Assembly: GCF_903915725.1 (NCBI RefSeq)
Contig: NZ_CAIWTY010000023.1
Span: 1 to 64,000 of the forward strand
Origin: an uncultured Rhodopila sp.
GTDB lineage: Bacteria; Pseudomonadota; Alphaproteobacteria; Acetobacterales; Acetobacteraceae
Direction of reading: 5' to 3'
Length of the DNA: 64,000 bases
In this document: positions 17,897-28,300 of the stretch, piece after piece
How the letters are laid out: every line of letters starts with the position of its first letter
How positions within the stretch are numbered: position 1 is the stretch's first letter
The notes under the pieces: generated by a model
What the model was told of the DNA's origin: nothing
The model's database searches: none
The model's input: the letters and a program-made list of their open reading frames with translations, nothing else
Translations under genes and position numbers: made by a program

Positions 17897-20515
17897 ATGG
17901 TCGCCATCGATCTGAAAGCTCTGTTTGCGCGCCTAAATTTCACGTGCCGTTGGGCACTCGAAACAGCAATAGCGGCGGCAGTATCTCGTACTCATTATAA
18001 TATCGAGATTGAACATCTTTTTCTTCGCCTGGCGGAGCGTGCGGACAGCGACATCTTTTCAGTGCTTGTGCATTACGAAATCGACCCCGGACGCGCCGCG
18101 GCGGACATTGCCGCCGCGCTGGAGCGGATGAAGGCGGGCAACGGGCGCACGCCAAGTCTTGCGCCCGATCTGGTGGATCTGTTCAAGCAGGGATGGTTGC
18201 TGGCTTCGGTGCAGTACGGGCAGCAGGAAATACGCTCCGGCCATCTGCTGCTGGCCTTGCTTGAGGATGACTCCCTGGCGCGCCGCGCCGCCGAGATCTC
18301 GCCGTATCTGCGGCGGATTTCAGCCGATCTCCTGCGGCGCGATTTCGATGTGGCCACCGGGCGCAGCAGCGAGGCGCCGGCGGTGCCGGGCGATGCCGCC
18401 GCGCCGCCGCGTCCGCGGCAAGGCCCGACCCCGGCACTTGATCAATACACGATCGATCTGACCGCGCGGGCGCGCGCAGGCGCCATCGACCCGGTCCTGG
18501 GGCGCGACCTCGAAATCCGGCAGATGATCGACATCCTGACCCGCAGGCGTCAGAACAACCCGATCCTCACCGGTGAGGCCGGTGTGGGCAAGACCGCCGT
18601 GGTGGAAGGACTGGCCGCGCGCATCGCGGCCGGCGACGTGCCTCCGCCGCTGAAGGATGTCGTGCTGCGCACCCTCGACCTCGGGCTGTTGCAGGCCGGT
18701 GCCGGCGTCAAGGGCGAGTTCGAAAAGCGGCTGCAGACCGTGATCGACGAGGTGAAAGCCAGCCTCACGCCCGTCATCCTGTTCATCGACGAAGCCCACA
18801 CCCTCATCGGCGCCGGCAATCAGGCCGGGCAGGGCGACGCGGCGAACCTGCTGAAGCCGGCGCTGGCGCGCGGCGAACTGCGCACCATCGCCGCGACCAC
18901 CTGGGCCGAATACAAGAAGTATTTTGAGCGGGACGCCGCCCTCGCTCGCCGCTTCCAGGTGGTGAAGGTCGAGGAGCCCGGGGAGCAGACCGCGGTCGCG
19001 ATGATCCGCGGGCTGGTCTTGACGCTCGAGGCGCATCACAAAGTACGTATACTGGATGAGGCGTTGACCGAGGCGGTGCGCCTGTCGGCCCGCTATATCC
19101 CGTCGCGCCAGTTGCCCGACAAAGCCGTCAGCCTGATCGACACCGCCTGCGCCCGGGTCGCCATGAGCCAGGGCGCCATCCCCGCGCCGATAGAGGACGC
19201 GCAACGGCGCATCATGCTGGCCGAGACCGAGCGCTCGATCCTGCTGCGCGAAGCGGCGACGGGTGCCGAACATGCGGACCGCTGCGCCGCGCTGGACGCG
19301 GAGAGGCAGGCAGCCGAGGCGGAGTTGCAGGCCCTCCAGGCGCAGTGGGAGACCGAACGCGGCCTGGTGGCGACAATCGAAGAACTGCGGTCCCGAATTG
19401 AAGATCCGACGGAATCCCGGGACAGGGAGACGCTGCGGCAACAGTGGCGTGCCGCCACCGATGACCTTGCGCGCGTGCAGGGCGAGCGTCCGCTGATCTT
19501 CCCCGTTGTCGATGGGCAGGCAGTGGCGGAGATCGTGCAGTCCTGGACCGGCATTCCGGCCGGACGCATGCGTGAGGCCGAAATTCGTTCCGTTCTGACA
19601 TTGCGCGAAACGCTGGAAAAGCGGGTGGTCGGCCAGACCCATGCTCTGGAAGCCGTCTCGCAGGCGATCCAGACAAGCCGCGCCCGCCTAACCGATCCAC
19701 GCAAGCCCATCGGCGTGTTCCTGATGGCGGGCACTTCGGGCGTCGGCAAGACCGAAACCGCGCTGGCCCTGGCGGACCAGCTTTATGGTGGCGAGCAAAG
19801 TCTGACCGTCATCAACATGAGCGAATTCAAGGAGGAGCATAAGGTCAGCCTGCTGATGGGCAGCCCGCCCGGCTATGTCGGCTATGGCGAAGGCGGCATC
19901 CTGACCGAGGCGGTGCGGCGCAAGCCTTACTCGGTGGTGCTGCTGGACGAGATGGAGAAAGCCCATCCGGGCGTGCAGGACATCTTCTACCAGGTGTTCG
20001 ACAAGGGCACGATGAAGGACGGCGAAGGCCGCGACATCGACTTCAAGAACACCGTCATCATCATGACCAGCAATGCCGGCAGCGACCTGATCAGCCGGCT
20101 GTTCGCCGATGCTGAAACCGCGCCCGATCCCACCGCCCTTGCGGACGCCCTGCGGCCGGAACTGGCGAAGTATTTCAAGCCGGCCTTCCTCGGCCGGGTG
20201 ACGCTGGTGCCCTACGTGCCGCTGCCCGATGCGATCATCCGCCAGATCATCACACTGCAACTCGGCCGCGTCCGCGAGCGGGTGCGGGCAGCGTACCGTG
20301 CCGATTTCCGGTGGAATGATGCTGTTCCAGAACAGATTGCCGCGCGGTGCACGGAAGCATCGTCCGGCGCGCGCAACATCGAGAGTATTCTGTCCCGCAC
20401 GTTGTTGCCGGAACTGTCGGCCGAGCTGCTGGCGCGGGTCGCGGCGGGACAGGGCGTGAAGACAATCGCAGTGGGCACCGGGCCGGACGGCGGATTCTCT
20501 TACGCATTGTCCTGA
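17897..20515 (+). CDS. clpV: T6SS sheath-recycling AAA+ ATPase ClpV (TssH)
   Basis: The 872-residue ClpV unfolds contracted TssB/TssC sheath for reuse. It has an N-terminal double Clp-N helical domain. The first AAA+ module has Walker A GEAGVGKT at residues 226-233 and Walker B VILFIDEAHT. A coiled-coil middle domain follows (AEAELQALQAQWETERG). The second AAA+ module has Walker A GTSGVGKT at 612-619 and Walker B VVLLDEMEKAH. GGAAGGGG lies a few bases before the ATG. It heads the plus-strand operon, with hcp 34 bases after its stop. Confidence 0.96.
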   Translation: MVAIDLKALFARLNFTCRWALETAIAAAVSRTHYNIEIEHLFLRLAERADSDIFSVLVHYEIDPGRAAADIAAALERMKAGNGRTPSLAPDLVDLFKQGWLLASVQYGQQEIRSGHLLLALLEDDSLARRAAEISPYLRRISADLLRRDFDVATGRSSEAPAVPGDAAAPPRPRQGPTPALDQYTIDLTARARAGAIDPVLGRDLEIRQMIDILTRRRQNNPILTGEAGVGKTAVVEGLAARIAAGDVPPPLKDVVLRTLDLGLLQAGAGVKGEFEKRLQTVIDEVKASLTPVILFIDEAHTLIGAGNQAGQGDAANLLKPALARGELRTIAATTWAEYKKYFERDAALARRFQVVKVEEPGEQTAVAMIRGLVLTLEAHHKVRILDEALTEAVRLSARYIPSRQLPDKAVSLIDTACARVAMSQGAIPAPIEDAQRRIMLAETERSILLREAATGAEHADRCAALDAERQAAEAELQALQAQWETERGLVATIEELRSRIEDPTESRDRETLRQQWRAATDDLARVQGERPLIFPVVDGQAVAEIVQSWTGIPAGRMREAEIRSVLTLRETLEKRVVGQTHALEAVSQAIQTSRARLTDPRKPIGVFLMAGTSGVGKTETALALADQLYGGEQSLTVINMSEFKEEHKVSLLMGSPPGYVGYGEGGILTEAVRRKPYSVVLLDEMEKAHPGVQDIFYQVFDKGTMKDGEGRDIDFKNTVIIMTSNAGSDLISRLFADAETAPDPTALADALRPELAKYFKPAFLGRVTLVPYVPLPDAIIRQIITLQLGRVRERVRAAYRADFRWNDAVPEQIAARCTEASSGARNIESILSRTLLPELSAELLARVAAGQGVKTIAVGTGPDGGFSYALS

Positions 20516-20549
20516 ATCACAGTAATGATCGAAACAAAGGGGAAACAGC

Positions 20550-21029
20550 GTGGCCGTCTATATGAAATTCCAGGGGGTCAATGGGGCGGTCAGCACCAAG
20601 GGCTACGAAAAATGGATTGAATGCACATCGTTCAACTTTGGTATCGGCCGCTCGATCGGCACGGCGGCGCGCAGCACGATCAACCGTGAGGGCTCCGAAC
20701 CGAATTTCGGCGAGGTGATGATCACCAAGGCCTACGACGTTTCCTCGGTGAAGCTGATCGAGGACGCCTGGGGCGGCCATCTGGACAACAAGGTGGAGTT
20801 CAAGTTCACCACCACGGTCAAGGACGGCATCCAGCACTTCCTGTCCATCGAGCTGGAGAAGTGCGGCGTCAGCGCATACCACGTCAGCAGCGACCAGCAG
20901 GGCAACCCGACGGAAAGCGTCGCGCTGAACTACGCCAAGATCACGATCAACCATACCGGCATGGATTCCAAGACCAGCGGCCAGCCCATCCGGGCGGGCT
21001 ACGATCTGGAAAAAATGGGCAAGTCCTGA
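20550..21029 (+). CDS. hcp: T6SS tube protein Hcp (TssD)
   Basis: The 159-residue Hcp forms the hexameric rings of the inner tube. It begins VYMKFQGVNGAVSTKGYEKW and contains the family pattern of SVKLIEDAWGG followed by KVEFKFTTT and IELEKCGVSAY. It ends in the conserved DLEKMGKS. The start is GTG with AAAGGGGA 7 bases upstream. There is no toxin extension. Placement right after clpV suggests high, linked expression. Confidence 0.95.
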   Translation: MAVYMKFQGVNGAVSTKGYEKWIECTSFNFGIGRSIGTAARSTINREGSEPNFGEVMITKAYDVSSVKLIEDAWGGHLDNKVEFKFTTTVKDGIQHFLSIELEKCGVSAYHVSSDQQGNPTESVALNYAKITINHTGMDSKTSGQPIRAGYDLEKMGKS

Positions 21030-21044
21030 TCCCGCGATGGAGCG

Positions 21045-21623
21045 ATGAACAAGCTGTCGGGCTCTTCGGCGGAACTGGCGGAACGGCTGGCGGCCACGCC
21101 CGAGGCCGCGGACCTGGTCCGCCGATCGGCCGACGCGGCAGCGGCGCTGCGGCTGTTGCGGCAGGAAGACCAGCTTATGGCGGCGGTGCGACTGGTTTCC
21201 CACGCGCTGCCGGCGCGGGAGGGGGTCTGGTGGGCCTGCATGTGCGCGGATCACACCGCGCCCGCCGACTTGCCCGAACCGGACCGCGCGGCGCGGCAGG
21301 CGGCGGAGCAATGGGTGCGGGCGAACACCAGCGACGCGTATCGGCGCGCTGCGATGAACGCGGCGCGGAAGGCGGGTATGCGCTCGCCGGAGGCCTGGGC
21401 CGGCGTGGGCGCGTTCTGGTCAGGCGGCTCGATGGCGCCTGAGGGCCAACCCGTGGTGCCCCCGGCGCCGCATCTGTGCGGCACCGCGTTGGCAGGCTCG
21501 GTGTTGCTGGCCTCGGTGCGGGGCGACCCGCGGCAGCAACCTGCGCGCCTGACCGCATACCTCGACAGCGCCACGGACATTGCCCGCGGCGGGGCCGGCC
21601 GCCTGTCTGCTGAAAGGACCTAG
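21045..21623 (+). CDS. DUF6931-like T6SS-associated protein
   Basis: The 192-residue protein has no signal peptide or transmembrane segment. Its core, LRLLRQEDQLMAAVRLVSHA followed by LPAREGVWWACMC, and the later EQWVRANTSDAYRRAA helix match what I recall of DUF6931, a family found beside FHA genes in T6SS loci. The biochemical role is unknown. It lies between hcp (15 bases upstream) and tagH (5 bases downstream), so it is part of the operon and most likely accessory to the regulatory or tube steps. Confidence 0.7.
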   Translation: MNKLSGSSAELAERLAATPEAADLVRRSADAAAALRLLRQEDQLMAAVRLVSHALPAREGVWWACMCADHTAPADLPEPDRAARQAAEQWVRANTSDAYRRAAMNAARKAGMRSPEAWAGVGAFWSGGSMAPEGQPVVPPAPHLCGTALAGSVLLASVRGDPRQQPARLTAYLDSATDIARGGAGRLSAERT

Positions 21624-21628
21624 CCTGG

Positions 21629-22642
21629 ATGGCGGCCGAACTGACCCTGACCATGATCAAGCACCCGCCCGGCGTCAGGCCCGACTCCCGCCAGGCTGAC
21701 GGCCCCGAATTCTGGCTGGGCCGCGGGGAAGCGAACGGGGAAGGCGTGGACTGGGCTCTGCCCGATTCGACCAAGACGATTTCCCGGAAACACTGCATCG
21801 TATTGCGTGAGGGCGACGGCTGGAGCGTGATCGACAAGTCGAGCAACGGAACCTTTGTCAACCAGGACGCGGACCGCCTGCCGCCGGACGTGCCGCGGCC
21901 GTTGCGCAACTGCGATCGGCTGCGCATCGGCCACTACGTCTTTCAGGTGGAAATCCGGCGGGAGAGAGCGCTGGCTCCAGAGCCGCAACCGCCTCCCGGC
22001 GGCCTGTATGATCGGGATATGCCGCCGACGGGCTGGCCTGGATCGGTTTCCGCCGAAGATGCGCCGGGGCCGGTGGCCGCCGGAGATGCGCTGGGACCAC
22101 TGCTGGAAGGCGCGCGGTTGCCGCACGCCCGGGTTCAGCAGCCGGATCAGGCGCTGCGGCAGGCCGGGGCCGCTCTGCGCGCCCTGGTTGCCGGACTGCG
22201 CGAGATCGAGGCGGCCCAGCAGACCATCCGCTCCGGCTTCCGGGTCAGGAATTCCTATGCCGGGCGCAACCCGGTGGCGAACGCGCCGACGGACCAAGCG
22301 GCGCTGGAGGCGATTCTGTCGGCCGAAGGGGCCGGGGCGGTGCAGGCTATGCTGAGCCGGACCGCGCACCACGAACTCGCAACAATCAGCGCCATGCGGA
22401 GCGCGATCCGCGCGTTGCTGCAGTCCCTGTCGCCCGAACTCCTGCAGCAGGCAGCGGAGCAAATCGGCGGCCTGTCGGTGCTGGGGACCCAGCGCAAGGC
22501 GCGGGCGTGGGAGGCGTACGAGGCGCGCTACTCAGAGGTCCGGAACGCGCTTGAGGATGATTTCGACCGTGCGTTCGGCAAGAGCTTTGCCGATGCCTAT
22601 GAGCAGGCGCTGCAAGCCGGCACCCGGGACGAATGGTCATGA
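21629..22642 (+). CDS. tagH: T6SS FHA-domain protein TagH (Fha)
   Basis: The 337-residue protein has an N-terminal forkhead-associated domain at about residues 5-110. WLGRGEANG, ISRKHCIVL and SSNGTFVN are the phosphothreonine-binding loops. The C-terminal third is the T6SS-specific TagH domain, with RTAHHELATISAMRSAIRAL and FGKSFADAYEQA. In related systems the FHA protein binds a PpkA-phosphorylated partner to switch on assembly. It is encoded directly before tssK, overlapping it by four bases, in the same operon as pppA and ppkA. Confidence 0.9.
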   Translation: MAAELTLTMIKHPPGVRPDSRQADGPEFWLGRGEANGEGVDWALPDSTKTISRKHCIVLREGDGWSVIDKSSNGTFVNQDADRLPPDVPRPLRNCDRLRIGHYVFQVEIRRERALAPEPQPPPGGLYDRDMPPTGWPGSVSAEDAPGPVAAGDALGPLLEGARLPHARVQQPDQALRQAGAALRALVAGLREIEAAQQTIRSGFRVRNSYAGRNPVANAPTDQAALEAILSAEGAGAVQAMLSRTAHHELATISAMRSAIRALLQSLSPELLQQAAEQIGGLSVLGTQRKARAWEAYEARYSEVRNALEDDFDRAFGKSFADAYEQALQAGTRDEWS

Positions 22643-23976
22643 GCTGGACCAACCCGGTGATCTGGCAGGAGGGGATGTTCCTGCGCGCGCAGCACTTCCA
22701 GCAACTCAGCCGCTGGACGGAAGCGCAACTGCGGGCCCGGACCGCTGCCCTGGGTCCATACTGGTGGGGCTTCACGCAGCTCACCGTCGATCAGAAGAAG
22801 TTGGAAGCAGGACAATTCGCGCTGATATCGGCAAGCGGCGTGTTCATCGATGGCACGCCGTTCGCCATTCCCTTCGATACGGACAATCCCGCTTCGCTGC
22901 CGCTGGACGAAAAGGCGCGCGGCACGCTGGTCTATCTTTGCATGGCCGCACCCTCCCTGGATGCGGTGCAGGTAGCGCATGAGGGAAACGGTTCGGGCGG
23001 GCGCTACCGTGTTCACCCGTTCTCGGCCGCCGACACCTTCCCCGGTGAGCCGGGGGACCCGTCGGATGCCGCGCCGCTGCTGGTCGGACGCCTTCAGCTT
23101 CGTTTCTTTCAAGAACAGGACGATCGGCGTGGTTGGCAATGCCTGCCGGTGGCGCGCATTTCGGATGTCGGGACGGACCACCGGATCACCTTGGATAAGG
23201 AATGGATTCCGCCGGTGGTCAGGGCGGACGCACAGGCCTCGCTGGTGACCATCATCACCGACCTGCGCATCGCCCTGTCGATGAAAGTCGAACGCCTGGC
23301 GCCGCGCCTGCCGGTGCTGCAGACGCCGGCGCATCTGGCGGACCTGATGTTCCTGCAAGCCGCGAACCGCTGGCTCAACCTCATGACCCATTGGTCCGGC
23401 AGCGGCGGCGTGCACCCGGAGGCGGTTTACAGCGCATTCGTGCAGATGGCCGGCGAATTCGGCAGCTTCCTGGCCGATCGGCGCCTCGGCGACTTCCCGC
23501 CCTATAAACACGACGACCTGCAGCTCAGCTTCACGCGCCTCTGCGCAGACTTGCAGCGTGCCATTTTGCACGAGGGCCCCGACCAGGCGATACGAATAGA
23601 CCTTGAGCAGCAGAAGAACTGGTTTCGCGGGCAGGTCTATCAGCGCGACCTTCTCGCGCCCAACGCCGCCACCTTCTATCTGGTGGCAAAGGCCAGCGCC
23701 CCGTCGGAGCAGGTGAGGCGGGAGTTCCCCAGCCAGGTCACCGTCGGCGAAGTGAGGCAGCTTCAGGCACTGGTCAACGCCGCCATATCCGGCGTTGCCG
23801 TCAGCCCGTTGGCGATGAATCCGCCGCAACTGGTCTACGACCAGGCCGCCGTCTATTTCGAGTTGGACCGCGCCAGCCGTCACTGGGAGCAAATACGTGC
23901 CAGCACGCGGATCGGACTGCATGTCACCAACGTCTTCCCGCGCATCGCGCTCGAGCTGTGGGCGGTACGGGCATGA
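22639..23976 (+). CDS. tssK: T6SS baseplate-membrane linker TssK
   Basis: The 445-residue TssK connects the baseplate to TssL and TssM. The start MSWTNPVIWQEGMFLRAQHF is the family hallmark. Later blocks include RISDVGTDHRITLDKEWIPP and LMTHWSGSGGVHPEAVY, which fit the shell and neck domains. The ATG at 22639 overlaps the tagH stop (ATGA). An in-frame ATG two codons earlier is an alternative. It overlaps tssL by four bases. Confidence 0.95.
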   Translation: MSWTNPVIWQEGMFLRAQHFQQLSRWTEAQLRARTAALGPYWWGFTQLTVDQKKLEAGQFALISASGVFIDGTPFAIPFDTDNPASLPLDEKARGTLVYLCMAAPSLDAVQVAHEGNGSGGRYRVHPFSAADTFPGEPGDPSDAAPLLVGRLQLRFFQEQDDRRGWQCLPVARISDVGTDHRITLDKEWIPPVVRADAQASLVTIITDLRIALSMKVERLAPRLPVLQTPAHLADLMFLQAANRWLNLMTHWSGSGGVHPEAVYSAFVQMAGEFGSFLADRRLGDFPPYKHDDLQLSFTRLCADLQRAILHEGPDQAIRIDLEQQKNWFRGQVYQRDLLAPNAATFYLVAKASAPSEQVRREFPSQVTVGEVRQLQALVNAAISGVAVSPLAMNPPQLVYDQAAVYFELDRASRHWEQIRASTRIGLHVTNVFPRIALELWAVRA

Positions 23977-25313
23977 GCGACAATCCGTTCGGCAACGAAA
24001 CCTACGTCCGGCGCCCGTCGCCCGGAGGACAGACCTGGACGTCTAACACGCCGCCGCCGATGCGGTCGCGGTCCGATCCGGGGGGCGGACGCGATGCGGC
24101 GTCCGGCCAGGTCGATATCCCGGCGGCGGGATCATCGCCGCTGCTCGCCGCCGCGGCACCGCTGCTGGAACTGCTGGCCCGGTTGGGCGCGGTCCGCGCG
24201 CCGCCGGACACCGACACGCTGCGCGAAAGCGTCGTGGCCGCGCTCAGGCGTTTCCGCGATTCGGCCCGCCGGGAGGGGTTCGACGAAAACACGCTGCACA
24301 CTGCCGATTACATTCTGTGCGCCGCCCTGGACGACGTGATCATGAACGCCGGCTGGGACCGCACCAACCACTGGAAGGACAACCCGCTGGTCGCGGAGTT
24401 CCATCGCAACGTCAGGGCCGGGGAAGGATTTTTCGAACAGCTCGAGCGGCTTCAGCGCAATCCGTCGCAGAACGTGCCGCTGCTGGAGCTGATGTATTAC
24501 TGCCTGTCGCTTGGCTTCATGGGACAATACCGCCCCGGCCTGAGCCCGGGAGGCAGCGCGCGGCACGAAACGATCCGCGTCGATGTGTTCGAAGTCCTGC
24601 GCCGCTTCACGCCGCAGGCGGAAACCGAGCTGTCACCGCATTGGCGGGGTGGGGATGCGCCGTACCGGCCGGCGCGGGCGGTGCTGCCGCTTTGGGCCAT
24701 CGCCAGCGGTGTCGTCCTGTGCCTGGTGGGGCTGTTCCTGTTCCTGTCGGGTCTGCTGAACCGCAGCGGCGACGAGGTGCTGACCACCGCGGATGCCACG
24801 CGCATTCCCATCCAGTCCATTCCCCGTCCGGCGGCACCGCGGCCTTTGGTCCCGCCGCCACCGCCGCCCGACTCGCGCACGTTGGCCGAGTTGCACCGCT
24901 TCCTGGAGCCTGAAATCAAGGCCGGGCTGGTGACCGTTGCGGAATCTCCTGCCACGACGCTGGTGCGCATCGGCGCGTCCGGCATGTTCGCCTCCGGCAG
25001 CGCGGTCATGGATGCAAGCTTCCTCCCCCTGCTGCACAGGATCGGTGACGCGCTGAACGCCGAGCCCGGAACGGTGCGGGTCGTCGGGCACACCGACAAC
25101 CAGCCGATACGGACGGTGCGGTTCCAGTCGAACCGCGACCTGTCGGCCGCCAGGGCCGCCGCCGCGCGCGCCGCGATCGTTTCTGACATGCATGATCCGA
25201 ACCGTGTCACGGCGGAAGGACACGCTGATCTGGAGCCGATTGCGCCGAACGATACGGCCGCCGGGCGAGATTCGAACCGGCGGATCGAAGTCATCGTGCA
25301 GCGCCAGGATTGA
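23973..25313 (+). CDS. tssL: T6SS membrane protein TssL with C-terminal OmpA domain
   Basis: The 446-residue TssL has a cytoplasmic helical domain. Its hallmark segments include DYILCAALDDVIMNAGW, FFEQLERLQRNP and ELMYYCLSLGFMGQYR. One transmembrane helix lies near residues 237-262 (LPLWAIASGVVLCLVGLFLF). From about residue 325 it carries an OmpA-like peptidoglycan-binding domain (VRVVGHTDNQPI, SNRDLSAARAAA, EGHADLEPIAPN). The extended form can anchor the membrane complex to the cell wall, which is notable because no TssJ is seen. It overlaps tssK by four bases and lies 8 bases before tssM. Confidence 0.95.
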   Translation: MSDNPFGNETYVRRPSPGGQTWTSNTPPPMRSRSDPGGGRDAASGQVDIPAAGSSPLLAAAAPLLELLARLGAVRAPPDTDTLRESVVAALRRFRDSARREGFDENTLHTADYILCAALDDVIMNAGWDRTNHWKDNPLVAEFHRNVRAGEGFFEQLERLQRNPSQNVPLLELMYYCLSLGFMGQYRPGLSPGGSARHETIRVDVFEVLRRFTPQAETELSPHWRGGDAPYRPARAVLPLWAIASGVVLCLVGLFLFLSGLLNRSGDEVLTTADATRIPIQSIPRPAAPRPLVPPPPPPDSRTLAELHRFLEPEIKAGLVTVAESPATTLVRIGASGMFASGSAVMDASFLPLLHRIGDALNAEPGTVRVVGHTDNQPIRTVRFQSNRDLSAARAAAARAAIVSDMHDPNRVTAEGHADLEPIAPNDTAAGRDSNRRIEVIVQRQD

Positions 25314-25321
25314 GGGACAGC

Positions 25322-28300
25322 ATGGCCGGGTTTCTGCGATGGCTGACGTCACGCTGGTTCCTGACCGGCATCGGCGTCGTGTTTGTCGGCGCGCTGATCT
25401 GGCTGCTTGGCCCGCTCTGGGATCCGCTCGCCAGCGCCACCGGCCGCGCCTCCATGATCCTGTCGGTGTTCGGCATGTGGTCGGTGCTGAACCTGTGGGC
25501 GGATCTGCGCCAGCGGCGGCGTGACGCGGCCCTGATCCGCGGCGTCACGGGCAGCGTGCCGGTGGACGCCTTGGCGCGGGAGAATGCCGATGCCCAGGTC
25601 GCCGGGCTGAACAGCAAACTGACCCGGGCGATGGCGTTGCTGAAGCAGGCAAGGGGCACGCGCGGCTACCTGTATGAGCAGCCCTGGTACGTGATGATCG
25701 GGCCGCCCGGCGCCGGCAAGACGACGGCGCTGCTCAACGCCAACCTGACATTCCCGCTCGCCGACAGGCTGGGCAGCTTCGAGGTGGGCGGAGCCGGGCC
25801 GACGCGGCTTTGCGAGTGGTATTTCATCGACCAGGCCGTGCTGATCGACACCGCCGGCCGCTACACGACCCAGGACTCCGACCCGGCGCTCGACCGCTCC
25901 GGCTGGAATGCGTTCCTGTCGATGCTGAAGCGCACCCGCCCGCGCCAGCCGCTGAACGGCGTGCTGGTCGCCATCTCGCTGCACGACGTCGCGCTGGGCG
26001 CCTCGCGGGATCTGATGGATCACGCAACGGCCATCCGCCGCCGGCTGAAGGAGCTCCGGGACGCGTTCGGGATCCAGTTGCCGGTCTATATGATTTTCAC
26101 GAAAGCGGACCTGATTGCCGGGTTTACCGAGTATTTCGACGACCTGAACCGCGATGGCCGCAGCCGGGTCTGGGGCGCCACATTCCCGGACGGCCCGCCG
26201 GCTGGCTCGCCCGGTGCCGCCTTCAGCGCGGAGCTGACGGCGCTGGTGGAGCGGCTGTCCGGCCGCAGGACGGAACGTTTGCAGGAGGAACGCAGCCTGG
26301 AGCGGCGTGCGGCCATCCTCGGCTTCCCCAGTCAGGTGGCCAGCCTGGACGAGCAGGTTTCATCGTTCCTGGATGCCGCCTTCGGCGCCAGCCATCTGGA
26401 TCCGCCGGCATGGCTGCGCGGGGTGTATTTCGCCTCTGGCACGCAGGAGGGAACCCCGATCGACCGGATCGTGGGGGCGCTGGCGCGTGGGTTCGGCATC
26501 GATCCCGTGCAGTCGAACCTGATGCGGCCGGATCATGGCCGCAGCTACTTTCTCGAAGGCCTGCTGAAGCACGTCGTCTTTCGCGAAGCGATGCTGGCCA
26601 GCCGGACCCCGGCCGATCGGCGGCGGCAGCGCCTGCTGCGCCTGGCCACCTGGGGCGGCGCGGGCGCTGCTCTGGTCCTGGGGACCGTGCTGCTGCTGCT
26701 GGGCTGGACCTCGAACGCCGCCGCCCTGTCGCGTTTCGACATGGCGCGCGCACAATGGTGGCGTTCGGTCGAGGCCATACCCCCGCAGACGATGGCAAGC
26801 CCGGACCTGCACGTGGTTGCCCCGGTCCTCGACCAGGCCCGCGCGCTGCCGTTCGGCCCGGGATCTGCCGACACCGTCGGCCTGAGCTTCGGTTTCAGCC
26901 AGCAGGGGACGCTGGACGATGCCGCCGGCCGCGTGTACCGGCACGCGCTGGAATCGATGATGCTGCCGCGGCTGGTCTGGCGGGCGGAGCAGCAGGTGCG
27001 CACCCTGTTGCAGGCGCATGACCCTGCCGGCCTCTACCGCGTCACCCGCGTCTACATGATGCTGGGCTCGCGCGGTCCCATGGACGCCCGCACGGTGCAT
27101 GACTGGGCCGAGGACGACTGGTCGCAGCGGCTGTATCCCGGCGTGGCGCAGGAACCCTTGCGCAAGGCGCTGTTGGGCCATCTGGACGCGCTGCTGTCCC
27201 GGCCATTGCCTGAGATCCCGCTGGATGACTCACTGATCACCGAGGCCCGGGTTGCGTTCAGCACGATCTCGCCGGCTGAGCGGGTCTATGCGCTGGTCCG
27301 CTCGGCCGCGGCGACCGGCGCCAAACCGTTCATCCCCTCCGAGGTGGAGGCGGCGGAGGGCAATCGCTGGTTCAGCCGCGCGCGGCCGGCGCATTTGTCG
27401 GACCCGGTCGCCGGGCTGTTCACGCCGGCGGGGTTCTGGAACGGCGTCAGGACGAATATCCAACCCGCCCTCGGCCGCATCGGCCGCGAAAGCTGGATCC
27501 TCGGTCCGTCCGCGCGGTCCGACCTTTCCGATCCGCGGTTGCTTCCGGATATCGAGCGCGATGTCGTTCGTCTGTACGCGCGTGAATACATCGCTGCGTG
27601 GTCGGGGTTGCTTGAAACCCTCGACATCAACGTCGCGGCGACGCTTGAGCAGCAGGGAGCCGATCTGTGGCTGCTGTCGCGCCCGCAATCGCCGATACGC
27701 GGCATGCTGGCAGCCATCCTGCCCAACCTGACGCTGGCGCAACCGCCTGCCGCGCCGGCGGGGCAGGCGGCGCCTCCGGCCGACGGTTTCAGTGCCGCGG
27801 ACCTGGAGGCGGCCAAGGCGGTGGATGACGCATTCCGCCCGCTGCGCGATTTCGCCCAGCGCGAGCTCGACCCGATTTTGCAGGGACTGGAGGAACTGGC
27901 CCGCCAGGTTGATCTGGCGAATGGCGGCGGCGCGCCCAGCGGGGATGCGGCCCGCCGCTTGCTGGCGCTGGTGAAAGATCGTCCCGAGCCGATCCGGCGC
28001 TGGATCACGGCTTTGGCGACAAGCGGGCAAAGTGTGCGCGGCCAGCTCCAGCGCCGTACGATGCTGGCCGCCTACAGCGGCAGCGACAGCCAGCCCGGCG
28101 GCGGCGGCGGCGCGCCCGGCCCGCTGTGCCGCGCGCTGGAACGCCGCTATCCGTTCGCCGAGGGCGGTGGTGATACCGCGATCGACGACTTCACCAGGGT
28201 GTTTGCGCCGAACAGCGCCATGGACCAGTTTTTCACCGGCCAGGTGCGGTCGTTCGTCAACGATCAGGGCAATCCGTGGCGGCCGGTGGCCTTCATGGGC

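Noticed and set aside
18320-19642. A 440-codon minus-strand open frame within clpV
   Set aside because: It is fully inside the conserved ClpV coding sequence and shows only composition-driven sequence.
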